Shown here piece by piece: positions 12,501 to 21,131 of a stretch of DNA of 64,000 nucleotides. The stretch comes from Arcuatula senhousia (lineage: Eukaryota; Mollusca; Bivalvia; Mytilida; Mytilidae), in the NCBI GenBank assembly GCA_963971305.1, contig OZ020308.1, positions 27,495,275 to 27,559,274 of the forward strand, in the 5' to 3' direction. The stretch's first letter is position 1; every line of letters begins with the position of its first letter. The notes under the pieces are model-generated. The model was not told the DNA's origin. It was given only the letters and a program-made list of their open reading frames with translations, and searched no databases. A program made the translations under genes and the position numbers.

Positions 12501-15500
12501 ATTTAGCTCAGGCACAGGCAGTATGTATGAATTGAAAAAAAATATTCATTATGAAGTTTACTCTACATGGCTTTGCTTTTTGCAATACCACTTGATACAT
12601 GTATATATTTTCATGGCTTATGTTTAAAGTAAAATTTACATGTTTGTCAAAATGCAAAATGCAAGTAGCCAATACTTTTATATAGAAGTAGTATGTACCA
12701 TCTTGCAATTATTTATCAGCACAATTTTTAAGTATCAGGTTTTCGAAATTTAGACATTTTTTTACCCACAGTATGAATGGTGATTACTTTATTTTTTATC
12801 AATGTTAAAAATAAAGCAATATTCATATATATACATTGTATCTTTTATCTATTATATCTAATACAAAACTACATTATATAATGAGATGTGGAATAAGTGT
12901 AAAAGACAAAAAATGACATGCACAAAATATACCAAGTGTTTGCCCTTTTATTAAACCAATTTACATTTTACATAGAAAGAATTTTATTCTAATCTTTTGC
13001 TCTCTCTCTTATTTTGTAGCAAACCAACAGTCCCAAAGTTTGCTGGCGTAGTTTAGACAGTGAACCAGCTCGCCCTCCCTTATCTAAAGCCAACCGGAGT
13101 AGCTCGATGCCGTTACCATGTTCTAAGAAGGATGGGAAGACGGGACTGGCTGTCCGAGTTGGCAGAGGGTCAGTCTCAAATGAAAACAATGTTTTGTTAG
13201 ACCCAGATATTTTAACAGATTATCCTACACAAGTCCTAGTGCTAACTGTTTTAGTAAGTAGAAGTAAAAATTTAATTCTGTGAATTATGTCTCCCCCCAC
13301 TTTTGTGGGGAGACATATTGTTTTTGTTGTGTCCGTCCGTCCGTCTGTCTGTCCGTCACAAAGTTTGTCAGCGCAACTTCTCTGAAACTACTGAACCGAA
13401 TTCAAGGAAACTTGATATGTAGGAAGGACATCATATGTAGTTGTGCATGTTACCAGGAAATTTTGATCCTCAAATTTTTGTGGGAGTTATGGCCCTTTGA
13501 ACTTAGAAAGGAGTAGGTTCGCGAACCTTCATATTTGGCCCTAAAATTTCAAGTATTAGATAATCATGTAATATTTGTTGTAGCTATAATACTATGGATA
13601 TATGTAAGACACATGCATTTGATAGTTTGATTTGTGACATAACTACGTCATAGTGACGTCACATTCTTCGGCATTTTGCCAAAAATATTGCAAATCTTTA
13701 GATTTTGCCTTTTTTCAATGCACATTTGTGCTTTGGAAATATAGAGCGCACTCAAGGACACCCTTCATAATTAAGTAGATTAAAATTATGACCATATTAA
13801 AGGTTTTCTGAAAATATGAAGGGTGCCCTTGATTGCGCTCATATTTTTCTTGACCAATTTAGAACCAAAAAGTAGCAAAATATGGTGAAATATGGGATTT
13901 TTCGTTAAATTCCCCAAGTTTGACCCCTATGGTTGAATTAGTCTTTTATAATATGTCAAAAAGAATTTCAGAATTAGAGAAACCAAGCACATGACTATAC
14001 TTACTAAGAATTTTAACATGAAATATTTAAGTTCAGATTTTTGCCAAATTTTAGGCCCAATAAGGGTGTTCGTGAACCTTCTCCTTTGCTGAAAATCCTC
14101 ATTTATCATCTTGTCAGCGCAACTCCTCTTAAACTACTAAACCAAATTCAATGAAACTTGGTATGTAGGAAGGACATCATATGTAGTTGTGCATATTACT
14201 AGGAAATTTTGATCCTCAAATTAATGTGGGAGTAATGGCCCTTTGAACTTAGGAATTTGCTGAAAATCCTCATTTATCATCTTGTCAGCACAACTCCTCT
14301 AAAACAACTGAACCAAATTTAAAGAAACTTGATATATAGGAAGGACACCATATGTAGTTGTGCATATTACAAGGAAAATTTGATCATCAAATTTTTGTGG
14401 GAGTAAGGGCCTTTTGAACTTAGAATTTTTGGGGGAAACGGGGGGAGACATCGTTTTTGTAGGCAAAAACAAACTTTAATTCATTATTTTCGTGGGTACC
14501 AATTTTCATGGGTGGATGAAAAAAAAGATAAATTCATGGATTCTTAAATTTGTAATTCTGAAGTTCTCACCATACAGATCAATGTTACATTCCCTTTTCG
14601 TTGGGTATCAAATTTCGGGGATAAAGGCCACCGACAAAAATTTATACGCCACCAAAATTATGAAACCACAGTAATAGACATGCTCTATGGATGAGGTTTA
14701 ATTATTCTTTTGACTTATAAAATGATTATGTAGCTTCAAACATATGTATGCTTTAAATTTCTTATAAATTAATGCAAATTATTCAGATTTAATTTTTCAA
14801 ACCTGTGAATTTAAGTTAAAATCGCTTATCATCTGTGGAAAGAATATTTGCCTATTAGAAAATTAAGCGGAACAGCTTCATGCATTGTTTTTCATGTTTT
14901 GAAATTTAAAGGCATCAAATCTCAAATTTATTTTACTTCTGAATTGTACAAATGTAATTCATTTTGTTTTTTTTATGCAACAGTTCTCTAACATTTTTCA
15001 ATGTTTACATGTATTTCACTTTGACTTTTTCAGGCCACTCTAGTCAGAAACACGACAGATGAGAATGAAGCCAGAATACTCTATGAATACTTAGCAGAAG
15101 CATCAGTAGTGTTTCCCAAAGTTTTTCCAGTGATGTAAGTATTCTTATTTTAGGCCCAAAACTCCACAGTTAAAGTTAAAATCAAAATGTTCAGGTAGCA
15201 AGAGGAAGGGGGCTTATTAATGTTTTATCTTTATACAGTTCATGTATATTGTTGATAATTTTACTTCATTCTAATTCAATTATTATCTATCTGACTATCT
15301 TAAAAAAATCATTGTAGGCCCCATTAACTTGTATTTCAAGAATGGCCTTGTAAAGAACCATTCGAAAAATGGTTAATGAAAAGAGACATCTGACAACATG
15401 TAAACCTGTTTTGCTATTGTACCCAATACGCAATTTTCGAGTTCATTGCTTTTCCGGAAAAAATCCCTCAATTAGATAGAATTTATCACGTGACTTTACC

Positions 15501-18500
15501 AGTTTTTGAAGCAAACTGGTTTGCTGCCCCATAAGCTTACGCAAAAACGTCTGTGGAATTATGAGAACAATAATATTTCTGTAAACGGTAAATACTTCAA
15601 TAAATTTGACAATTTTTACCTGCGTCGCCGAAGGCGAAAGCAGGTCAAGTAGTCGGGTCACTCCGTCCGTCCGTCCGTCCGTCCGTCCGTCTGTCCGTCC
15701 GTCCCGCTATGGGGTGCCTGTCTTGTGTAATCTGAATCTCAAAAACCATACACTAGATCTTTCTGAAATTTTACACAGTGATAACAGATATATTGAAGAT
15801 GTGCACCTCCCCTTTTGGGGTCATTTTATAATTTCGTTTAGAAATTAGGGGCCCAAAAGGGGCCAAAAAAGTGACTTTTTAATTTTTTTCTGCAATAACT
15901 TTTGTTCTGGTTGACCAAATGCTATGAAACTTTACAGTAATGTTACTTACCATAAAAGGAAGGGTTGGACTGATTTTTGGTGTCCCCTCTTTTTTCGTTT
16001 AGAAATTAGGGGCCCTAAAGGGACCAAAAAAGTGACTTTTTTATTTATTTCCACAATAACTTTTGTTCTGGTTGAACAAATGCTAAGAAACTTTACAGTA
16101 ATGTTACTTTCCATAAAAGGAAGGGTTGGGCTGATTTTGGGTGTCCCCTCATTTTCGTTTAGAAATTAGAGGCCCAAAGGGGGCCAAAAAAGCGACTTTT
16201 TAAATTTGTTCCACAATAACTTTTGTTCTGGTTGACCAAATGCTACGAAACTTTACAGTAATGTTACTTACCATAAAAGGAAGGGTTGGGCTGATTTTGG
16301 GTGTCCCCTCGTTTTTCGTTTAGCAACTAAGGGCCCTAAAGGGGCCAAAAAAGCAACTTTTTTATTTGTTTCCACAATAACTTGTTCTGGTTGACCAAAT
16401 GCTATGAAACTTTACAGTAGTGTTACTCACCATAATTAAAGGGTGGGGATGATTTTGGTTGTCCCTTCTCTTTTTGTTAAGGAACGAGGGGCCCAAAAGG
16501 GGCAAAAATGTGACATTTTTTATTTATGGTCCGATTTAGAATTTTTTTTTTACAAGTTGATTTTGGTCATATACTGGATACAAAATGGAGGATACAATTT
16601 TTTCTTGACCCACCTTTTCTGTTTAACAATAAGGGGACCAAAAGGGAAAAAAAATAGAAACTAATTTTTTGTCTATTTTTACAATATTGGGTGGCATGTG
16701 ACAAATATGCTTTGTAAGTCCACCATAGGATGCATTTGTCAAAATATTTTGACTTTCCATATTGGGCCTAGAATGTACAGGGTTCAACGTTTTGCCGTGC
16801 GACGCAGGGCCAGACATCGATTGGTCTTGTTCTTACCTGTGTAGAAAAATTTCTAAAATCTCAGATTCCATCGTTAATAAATAACAAAGCATATTTATTT
16901 TTACCCTTTGCTCATTCGTGCACCAGAAGTTGACATGCTTTAAAAAAATTCTAATAAAAGAATCACCCCCGGGAAAACTAGCCATTCCGTCCTATCTCGG
17001 AAATGGCTTATTGAATGCATATATGTACTTAGATGATAAAATGACTTGTAAATGTCTCTTGTTTTTGTCCAGACATTCTTTATTAGATGCTAAGATCAAC
17101 AATGTCCTGTCCTTGTGTCATGACCAAGCCATACTGAATGCTGTACAAAGTATCATACAGAATATGATTGCTTGTGAGGACGTGTCGCAACAGCAACTTT
17201 CCTATCTACAAAGTAAGTAATATTGTATGTGGGGTTACAAGTAATTTTTGCTTAAGGTGCAAATCAGTTTTGAAACTTAAGTGTCACTACATGTATGGGT
17301 GTGTCCAGAAATTTTCTTGAGGGGGATTTCCTCTTATAGTCTACTGCCCGGTTTACTGAGAACAAAAGGGGGGTCCAGGTCCATTTTGCCAAAAATCTGC
17401 ATGAAAATTTCAAAGTTGGAGGGTTGGTACCCAAAACACCCCTCCTTCCCTAGATCTGCCACTGACTCTCTCTCTCATCATAGACTAATAACAGTCTTTT
17501 GATATAAATAGGCCACATCAGCATGGGGTCCTAAATCATGGTATTTGGTTTCAGATCTGTTTTTCTGTTTGCTAACTGCATTCTACTTATTACTTTCAAC
17601 ATCACCCAGCAATTTCTGTCTTTTACCTATTCTTGGCCAGATTTCATGGTAAAAATCCAGCTTTATAATTAAAATGATTTATGTTTGCTTATGGGCAGGC
17701 ATGTTGGGAAATATTTTTGTATCAGTTTTCACAGCTTTAAGATATTTGGAATGCAGCATCATCTTGTGGTTCCATACCATGGAATGTCACTCACCTACTT
17801 CCTGATTTAAACAATATCTGACAATTTCTGTTAGAAAAGATATGGAGTAGTTAAAAATTCATTATACAGGATCACATTATAAATATTGATAAAGAATCAG
17901 AAGATCAGCACTTTCATTTGATTCTGTGATCATAGAGATTATAAACTACCACTAAAGGTTAAGGATGGCTATAATAAAACTGAACATAAGTTCGTCATGA
18001 TGTTCATTATTAGTCATGTTATACATTTCATCTAGGTTTAAAATTTATTTTTAGGTATGTCAGTTGATTTCTGTGAAAAGGAGATCTTCTCTTAAACTTG
18101 GTATGACCCAAGAATGTATTTTTTTATTCGATATTTGATTTATTCCAAGAAAAGGATTGAATACTTTTAAAGATTTAAACGTTTCTTTTTTTTTCTCCCC
18201 ATACACAGGAAAACTATTTTTAGCATGATAACACCCATGCAAATGATGTAACAATAAAGAGTGAAAATTCATCTATGAAATGTAATCAGACTACAGTTCT
18301 GTGTATGAATAGGAAAACATGTTCAAAATTTGTGTTGAAAAACAGCCCTTAGCTTTCAACATGAACTTGCAGTTGGCCAAAGAAAAAAATTAATGTAGCA
18401 CAATTTAAAGTCGTCAAGTGATAAAGGGTCAATATATATGTATTTATAAGATACATTCTTTCTTGTTTGAAAATGATTTTGTTAACCAAAAACAATGTTC

Positions 18501-20043
18501 TTGAACCATATATTCTGTGCTTAAAAAAAATTGGGTTTCTGTGCTCAAAATTGAATGTGTATTGAAACATAAAATAAAGTGTCATTTATATTGTAGGCAT
18601 TTATGTTTAATTCTAAACAATTAAAATACACATAAATGTTAGATTTCATCCATTAGTACAAGACTATTGCAGGACCGTGATGGTTGACTCGGGCTTAACT
18701 GGTACATGCATGTATTTAAGACTTCCAAGTGTTTATCAAACCTCTGAAAATATTCAACAAATTTCAAAGAATGATCCTCTAGACATAGCACAATGATCAT
18801 TAGTAAGTTAAGCAAAAAATTAACCAAAATGTGACTTATTTTGTCTTGTATTCTGTAGGCATTGGTTTTGGAGGCCTGTGGCGTTTTGCTGGAACATTTA
18901 CAAAGGTCAGTATACATTATGTGTATGTAAAAAGTCAATGTATTTTTTTTTAGATGAGAAATTGTCACCTTGGATTGACAGTTAATTACGACAATTGTTT
19001 ACTGCTTGAGAGATTTCAGACTTGGACCATTTTCTTAATAAAAACTTAAATAAATATGATACTTATAAATGTTGGCTGCACCTTAAGACTGCCCTAGTCC
19101 AAGAAACTGTGAAAATTAGCAATCGTGAAAATAAATATGTTTACAGTAAAATGGCTGCCCTATATTACCCAGGTGGGTCAAAAAGGGTGTTAAAGCATAA
19201 CACACACATACACACCCAAAACTCCTGAAAATATATCAACTATTTATCTGTATCCTTTAGGCTGTTTTAAAGAGGATTTGAATATTATGTTGGCCAGGAT
19301 AAGTCATTCTATACTGTAGATGGCAGTTGTTACTTATATATTGATATTTGAAATTTTCTTGGTTTCATGGTTAACAAGGAGGACTTTTTAGCTCACCTGG
19401 CCAATAGAGAAAAGCTGTTGCTTGCTTAAATGTTCAGCTCATTTAGCTCTGCAAAAGTCTCCATAGGGTCGAAGTTGTCAGATGACTCCTTATAGGGGTT
19501 ACGGCCCCTAAAATAACGGTTTTTGGTGTTTTTGGCCTATAGAATGAAAACTATAGTCGATAAAGAAAAACTGTTGCTTGCTTAAATGTTCAGCTCATTT
19601 AGCTCTACAAAATATTGGGTTGACATCAATACCAGGTGAGCGATTTAGGCTCCTGGGAGCCTGTTGTTGTTGTAACTAATAATTTTCATGTTTTTATCAT
19701 TATTTTTCAGTCTGCCCCCAGTGATACAGCAGAATTATTGGTAAACTGCCTGGAAGCCATGATGATGGAAAACTGTCTCCCAGGTGATGACCTTGACATT
19801 TTAAATCCATACCCGAGTTCGTTGGGAATCTCATCAAATCTTAACTTGTCAAGTTCTATGTCAAGCCTGAGTGTTAGTAGCATGCATTCTCCGACAGATA
19901 AAGAAAACGTTGACAAAAACGGTGCGGCTGGCGGTAACCGAATGAGACATGGTTCAGCCAATAATATCCAATCAAAGAACAGAGCTGGTAGCTTCAAGCG
20001 GAAAGACAGTAAAAAGAAAGCGAGCATAGATACGATTGATTGA
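426..20043 (+). CDS. NF1: Neurofibromin (NF1) gene, C-terminal 17 exons; 5' part lies before the window
   Basis: Neurofibromin is a large cytoplasmic Ras GTPase-activating protein. The 17 exons listed below join in phase to 821 codons ending in TGA. The order of conserved blocks matches the C-terminal third of animal NF1: [144 protein letters not shown] and AGSFKR. This is the HEAT-like scaffold downstream of the SecPH module plus the disordered tail; the RasGAP domain is not in the window. Introns run from about 0.3 kb to 3.7 kb and are full of repeats. All 17 exons have GT donors and AG acceptors. Exons 3, 8 and 10 are followed by duplicated copies of their own 3' ends (see findings). The family call rests on recognised protein sequence. 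Confidence 0.96.
886..1003 (+). CDS. NF1: NF1 exon 2 of window
   Basis: Encodes [16 protein letters not shown], then [20 protein letters not shown], one of the most conserved NF1 blocks. The acceptor is TTTTACAG and the donor GATG|GTAGGTG. Phase is 0 in and 1 out. Confidence 0.96.
1431..1571 (+). CDS. NF1: NF1 exon 3 of window
   Basis: Encodes [19 protein letters not shown] followed by [19 protein letters not shown] and CTCSQLNFK. Phase is 1 in and 1 out. The donor is AAAG|GTTAGT. A 97-bp tandem duplicate of the exon's last ~90 bases, with its own donor, starts just downstream at 1578. Confidence 0.95.
1578..1668 (+). repeat. Tandem duplicate of the 3' end of NF1 exon 3, with its own donor
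   Basis: Bases 1578-1668 repeat 1481-1571 at an offset of 97, with three substitutions that I count. The copy ends AAAG|GTAACA, a valid donor. It has no acceptor of its own. Reading through the first donor would meet an in-frame TAG at 1574-1576, so using the second donor would truncate the protein. Confidence 0.9.
2069..2289 (+). CDS. NF1: NF1 exon 4 of window
   Basis: Encodes [20 protein letters not shown], then [13 protein letters not shown] and a less conserved loop, and [14 protein letters not shown]. Phase is 1 in and 0 out. The acceptor is TTTTGTAG and the donor GAG|GTGAGA. Confidence 0.96.
2475..2679. mobile_element. Old copy of the short bivalve element rich in TTTCGTGGATTT
   Basis: Contains the motifs ATTTTCATGGGG, AATTTCGTGGATTTTT and GAAATAAACGAAAATTAA and ends CTACAGTA. 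It resembles the better preserved copies at 20967 and 61681. Ends are eroded, so the limits are approximate. Confidence 0.45.
2880..2941 (+). CDS. NF1: NF1 exon 5 of window
   Basis: Short exon encoding [20 protein letters not shown], matching the IPTCKWLDQWTELA block of vertebrate NF1. Phase is 0 in and 2 out. The donor is AAAAG|GTAGGT. Confidence 0.94.
3276..3390 (+). CDS. NF1: NF1 exon 6 of window
   Basis: Encodes [20 protein letters not shown] followed by [19 protein letters not shown]. Phase is 2 in and 0 out. The donor is AAG|GTATAT. Confidence 0.95.
3752..4335 (+). mobile_element. Helentron-like non-autonomous element, ATACCCCTGC family
   Basis: Starts ATACCCCTGCTTC and has the inverted partner GAGCAGGGGTAT near its 3' end. 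Between them are imperfect tandem units containing TTTCCTCAGCAACTAC and TCCTAGGTCAACTAC. The inverted partner is followed by a palindrome (CTAGTGATCATTAG) and then ACTTGTTT at about 4369. It has no coding capacity and lies in an NF1 intron. Confidence 0.7.
4496..4576 (+). CDS. NF1: NF1 exon 7 of window
   Basis: Twenty-seven codons, [19 protein letters not shown] then RLQPLLRS. Phase is 0 in and 0 out. The acceptor is AATTTCAG and the donor TCT|GTAAGT. It matches the LIEATVIALTKLQPLLNK block. Confidence 0.94.
4826..6153 (+). mobile_element. Helentron-like non-autonomous element, GTCTCGCCTGC family, about 180-bp tandem units
   Basis: The 5' end follows a T-run with GTCTCGCCTGC, and the inverted partner GCAGGCGAGAC ends at 6153. 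A GC-rich (CGG)n stretch at about 4875-4905 precedes roughly seven tandem units of about 181 bp. Each unit starts GTAAACTTTTTTGTAAGA and contains CATCTGATATTTGGTATACA. Unit identity is highest in the middle. After the 3' partner comes the palindrome GTGGCCAC and then CTTGTTT. It lies between NF1 exons 7 and 8. Confidence 0.8.
6314..6361 (+). repeat. Truncated upstream copy of NF1 exon 8 start
   Basis: Acceptor TTTTTTCAG followed by a copy of the first ~45 bases of exon 8, reading [15 protein letters not shown] and then an in-frame TAA. The intron sequence before it also repeats before the true exon (offset 80). Confidence 0.85.
6394..6534 (+). CDS. NF1: NF1 exon 8 of window
   Basis: Forty-seven codons, [20 protein letters not shown] followed by [20 protein letters not shown] and MGLFDIK. 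Phase is 0 in and 0 out. The acceptor is TTTTTCAG and the donor AAG|GTGAGT. It is the founder of an array of partial copies running to 7044. Confidence 0.96.
6561..6613 (+). repeat. Deleted copy of the 3' end of NF1 exon 8
   Basis: Retains the last ~45 bases of the exon (ACAACATGGGATTGTTTGAT, then ATAAAG) and a donor GTTAGT, but an internal stop and a deletion make it non-coding. Confidence 0.8.
6651..6763 (+). repeat. Second copy of NF1 exon 8 3' part, open frame but no acceptor
   Basis: Reads [20 protein letters not shown] then [17 protein letters not shown] without a stop and ends AAG|GTGAGC. No AG acceptor lies directly in front of it. Against exon 8 I count six synonymous and three conservative amino-acid changes. 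Confidence 0.85.
6802..6912 (+). CDS. NF1: Candidate alternative NF1 exon 8' (third copy), intact splice sites
   Basis: A 111-base copy of the last 37 codons of exon 8, reading [20 protein letters not shown] then [17 protein letters not shown]. Unlike the other copies it has a good acceptor (pyrimidine run ending CCCTGTTTTAG) and a donor AAG|GTGAGC. Both boundaries are phase 0, so it could replace exon 8 or be added to it without a frameshift. In the last 31 codons I count eight synonymous differences and one replacement (A to S). That suggests selection on the protein, but use as an exon is not proven by sequence alone. Confidence 0.5.
6946..7044 (+). pseudogene. Decayed fourth copy of NF1 exon 8
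   Basis: Starts like the third copy (ATATTTTTGTTACAACTGGA) but meets TAA after LAF and has a deletion. It still ends ATGAAG|GTGAGC. Confidence 0.8.
7338..9876. mobile_element. TIR element CAGTGTTCTCCCC with 5-bp target duplication GACAA, split by a Helentron-like element
   Basis: Begins CAGTGTTCTCCCC at 7338 and ends GGGGAGAACACTG at 9876. The flanks are GACAA on both sides (7333-7337 and 9877-9881), a 5-bp target-site duplication. Sub-terminal motifs AATAGCACTGTGG recur near both ends. No transposase is visible. The 7898-9377 element is nested inside. Confidence 0.75.
7898..9377 (+). mobile_element. Helentron-like element, AGCTCACCTGG family, about 490-bp units
   Basis: After TTTTT it begins AGCTCACCTGGACC, followed by CTGTCGTCGTCTGTCGTCGT. 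Three imperfect units of about 490 bp each contain CCAACTTCAACCAAACTTGG-like and TTTTTGATTCGT segments. The inverted partner CAGGTGAGC at 9341-9349 is followed by the hairpin GGCTCTTGGGAGCC and CTTGTTT. It has no coding capacity. Confidence 0.8.
10221..10347 (+). CDS. NF1: NF1 exon 9 of window
   Basis: Encodes [20 protein letters not shown] followed by [19 protein letters not shown] and LLKG. Phase is 0 in and 1 out. The acceptor is TTTATTACAG and the donor AAAG|GTTTGT. Either exon 8 or the candidate 8' joins it in frame. Confidence 0.95.
10760..10847 (+). CDS. NF1: NF1 exon 10 of window
   Basis: Encodes [20 protein letters not shown] followed by LSITVKPTN. Phase is 1 in and 2 out. The acceptor is AATTTCAG and the donor AATAG|GTAAGT. 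Its last 61 bases plus 21 bases of intron form the first unit of a five-copy 82-bp tandem array. Confidence 0.95.
10787..11174 (+). repeat. Five-copy 82-bp tandem array of NF1 exon 10 3' end plus donor and acceptor
   Basis: Units start at 10787, 10869, 10951, 11033 and 11114. Each holds 61 exon bases (starting TTTCTAG), and most are followed by a 21-base mini-intron starting GTAAGT and ending GGGTTCAG. Copies 1-3 keep a consensus donor; copies 4 and 5 have lost the GT. No copy has a stop in the exon frame. Amino-acid differences are few (R to W, V to L, N to K, S to L, R to G). The copies are highly similar, so the array is young or homogenised. Confidence 0.92.
11542..11703 (+). repeat. Two-copy tandem duplication of intron end before NF1 exon 11
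   Basis: A segment of about 75-80 bases containing ATTCATATTG and TGTAATTTCTT occurs at about 11542-11615 and again at 11624-11703. The second copy ends in the functional acceptor ACTTTACAG; the first ends AAATTTAC without AG. Confidence 0.75.
11704..11747 (+). CDS. NF1: NF1 exon 11 of window
   Basis: Tiny 44-base exon completing R and encoding [14 protein letters not shown]. It matches the CDKFEVNTQSVAYLA block. Phase is 2 in and 1 out. The donor is GCTG|GTGAGT. Confidence 0.93.
11793..11897. mobile_element. Fragment of the CCACAGTA short element
   Basis: Contains CATGGGTACCAAATTTTGGT and CACAAAATTCATGAAAAT and ends AAACCACAGTA. It matches the right half of the 61681 copy. Confidence 0.55.
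12168..12520 (+). CDS. NF1: NF1 exon 12 of window
   Basis: Starts [18 protein letters not shown] and then enters a disordered, Ser/Pro/Thr-rich tail including [16 protein letters not shown]. The segment [15 protein letters not shown] falls where vertebrate NF1 carries its KRQ-type nuclear localisation signal, so it may be the equivalent basic motif (inference). Phase is 1 in and 0 out. The donor is GCA|GTATGT. Confidence 0.93.
13020..13253 (+). CDS. NF1: NF1 exon 13 of window
   Basis: Seventy-eight codons. The first fifty or so are disordered ([25 protein letters not shown]), followed by the conserved [20 protein letters not shown]. Phase is 0 in and 0 out. The acceptor is ATTTTGTAG and the donor TTA|GTAAGT. 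Confidence 0.93.
13287..14451 (+). mobile_element. Helentron-like element, ATGTCTCCCCCC family, split by a foldback element
   Basis: Begins ATGTCTCCCCCCAC with a hairpin to GTGGGGAGACAT and then a (TCCG)n tract. Units contain CAACTCCTCTTAAACTACTA and GGAAGGACATCATATGTAGT. It ends with GGGGGGAGACAT at 14451. The 13509-14085 element interrupts it after the first unit. Confidence 0.72.
13509..14085. mobile_element. Foldback/TIR element AGGAGTAGGTTCGCGAACC
   Basis: The 5' end AGGAGTAGGTTCGCGAACCT pairs imperfectly over about 40 bases with the 3' end, AGGTTCACGAACACCC in inverted orientation ending CTCCT. An internal inverted repeat pairs GCGCACTCAAGGACACCCTT (about 13748) with AAGGGTGCCCTTGATTGCGC (about 13820). 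There is no ORF. A clear target duplication was not seen. Confidence 0.6.
14466..14673. mobile_element. Copy of the CCACAGTA short element
   Basis: Contains TTTTCGTGGGTACCAATTTT and AAATTTCGGGGATAAAGGCC and ends GAAACCACAGTA. It is close to the 61681 copy in order of motifs. The left end is eroded. Confidence 0.6.
15034..15134 (+). CDS. NF1: NF1 exon 14 of window
   Basis: Encodes [20 protein letters not shown] followed by [13 protein letters not shown], a signature NF1 block. Phase is 0 in and 2 out. The acceptor is TTTTTCAG and the donor GTGAT|GTAAGT. Confidence 0.96.
15618..16808 (+). mobile_element. Helentron-like element, ACCTGCGTCGC family, about 180-bp units
   Basis: After a T-run it begins ACCTGCGTCGC; a (TCCG)n tract follows at about 15662-15700. 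Units of roughly 180 bp each contain AACTTTTGTTCTGGTTGA, ACTTTACAGTAATGTTAC and AGGGGCCCAAAAGG-like text. The inverted partner GCGACGCAGG ends at 16808, followed by CTTGTTC at about 16828. Several short open frames here are by-products of the repeats. Confidence 0.78.
17073..17212 (+). CDS. NF1: NF1 exon 15 of window
   Basis: Encodes [20 protein letters not shown], then [18 protein letters not shown] and QQQLSYLQ. It matches the NLLDSKINTLLSLCQD block. Phase is 2 in and 1 out. The acceptor is TTTTTGTCCAG and the donor CAAA|GTAAGT. Confidence 0.95.
17213..18858 (+). other. NF1 intron, no recognised element
   Basis: AT-rich intron between exons 15 and 16. I see no convincing gene; open frames on the minus strand at 18060-18968 have no recognisable features. 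Confidence 0.6.
18859..18905 (+). CDS. NF1: NF1 exon 16 of window
   Basis: Forty-seven bases encoding [16 protein letters not shown], equivalent to the FGFNGLWRFAGPFSK block. Phase is 1 in and 0 out. The acceptor is TTCTGTAG and the donor AAG|GTCAGT. Confidence 0.94.
19390..19664 (+). mobile_element. Short Helentron-like element, AGCTCACCTGG family
   Basis: Begins AGCTCACCTGG after a T-run, contains the unit text GCTGTTGCTTGCTTAAATGT twice, and ends CCAGGTGAGC plus hairpin GGCTCCTGGGAGCC. It stops about 45 bases before the last NF1 exon and close to its acceptor. Confidence 0.78.
19711..20043 (+). CDS. NF1: NF1 last exon (exon 17 of window)
   Basis: Encodes [20 protein letters not shown], then the tail with [34 protein letters not shown] and [12 protein letters not shown], and stops at TGA (20041-20043). 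The order of tail motifs matches vertebrate NF1. The extra ASIDTID end is longer than the human end. Phase is 0 in. Confidence 0.96.
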   Translation, partial: SAPSDTAELLVNCLEAMMMENCLPGDDLDILNPYPSSLGISSNLNLSSSMSSLSVSSMHSPTDKENVDKNGAAGGNRMRHGSANNIQSKNRAGSFKRKDSKKKASIDTID

Positions 20044-20227
20044 TTGATATTTTTTAATTTCTACCTGTTGTATCTGGCTTGTCTAGTTGTTTCATTAATT
20101 TGTCTTTCATTCCATTGTTAATTAAGAGGCCCACAAAAGCGAAATAGACTTGAAATCAAATGTTTTCAATAAGAATTTTGCATCTCGAACATTCATTTCT
20201 CTTGAGTTGAATTGATTTCAGTTTGTC

Positions 20228-20233
20228 AATAAA
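20228..20233 (+). promoter_or_regulatory. Candidate proximal poly(A) signal of NF1
   Basis: AATAAA 185 bases after the stop codon, followed by T-rich sequence. Confidence 0.4.
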
Positions 20234-20748
20234 TTTTCATTTTTATGGTTCTTTTGAATAATTATATCTTGCAATTGGTTAATTTTTACGGGTAAGAAAT
20301 AAGACCTTTTCATTTTAACATCTATCATTCGTGTCATTATTATTCTAGTTTTCAAACCTGATTTATGAAAAAAACCTCATTTATTGACTCACGGAAATCA
20401 AAATCATTTCATTCTTATTATTACGTTTATTTATTGAGACTTTTTTTTGTTTTGCGGTACATTGGTTTTTTCCACTGTATGCATTGTAAGCATATTTTAG
20501 TCCCATTCTTTCAAGTTCATATGGGTTAATATGTTGTCAAGAATTTGTCTTCAGGTTTTTAAAGCATTTGCTCATTTTCAAACATTCTATTTCACATTCA
20601 TATTGATACCTTTATATTTTTACGTACATTTGTATAATTTTAGAGCCCTTCTTCTCTTACTTTTGAACATGTGTTCATCTGTTGGTCTGGAAATAACAAA
20701 CAGAAACTTTGTAAATTTCTTCAGTGTAGTGTAACAAAAAAGTAATGC

Positions 20749-20962
20749 CGTATAGTGGGAAATTTTCGTGAAGATCTTATTTTCGCTATATTCACAACCA
20801 TTACTCTATCCCGAAATTTAGAACCCGCGAAAATAGAATAAACATAAATTTTTATTGAGAATATTATTAAATTGCGAAAATAAATGTTCGGGTATATAAC
20901 AACTTAGTCAATTGGTATGAAATCTCGAAATTTGCACTCCGCGAAAATTACCTGCTATACGG
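20749..20962. mobile_element. Short TIR element CCGTATAG
   Basis: Begins CCGTATAGTGGGAAATTTTC and ends with the inverted GAAAATTACCTGCTATACGG. About 214 bp, with TTCGCG-type motifs inside. A second copy is at 40209-40422. Confidence 0.75.
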
Positions 20963-20966
20963 TGTA

Positions 20967-21131
20967 TACTGTGATCTCATCTATTTTTGTGGGTTTAGAC
21001 CACAGGGAACCCACGAAATTTAATTCAACTAAAAGGAAACTTAACATTGATCTATAGCCTGAGGACTTTAGAACCGCGAATTTAAAAATCCATGAAATTT
21101 GGTACCCATGAAAATAAATGAATCCACAGTA
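20967..21131. mobile_element. Short TIR element TACTGTG ... CCACAGTA
   Basis: Begins TACTGTGATCTCATCTATTT and ends AATGAATCCACAGTA. The inside contains ACCCACGAAATTTAAT and AAATTTGGTACCCATGAAAA. It lies four bases from the preceding element, so one may have landed beside the other. Confidence 0.75.

Noticed and set aside
15606..16664. Plus-strand open frames in the 15.6-16.7 kb region
   Set aside because: They follow the tandem units and TCCG tract of a Helentron-like element, with no protein signature.
19707..20027. 106-codon minus-strand open frame
   Set aside because: It is antisense to the last NF1 exon, which matches the known protein.
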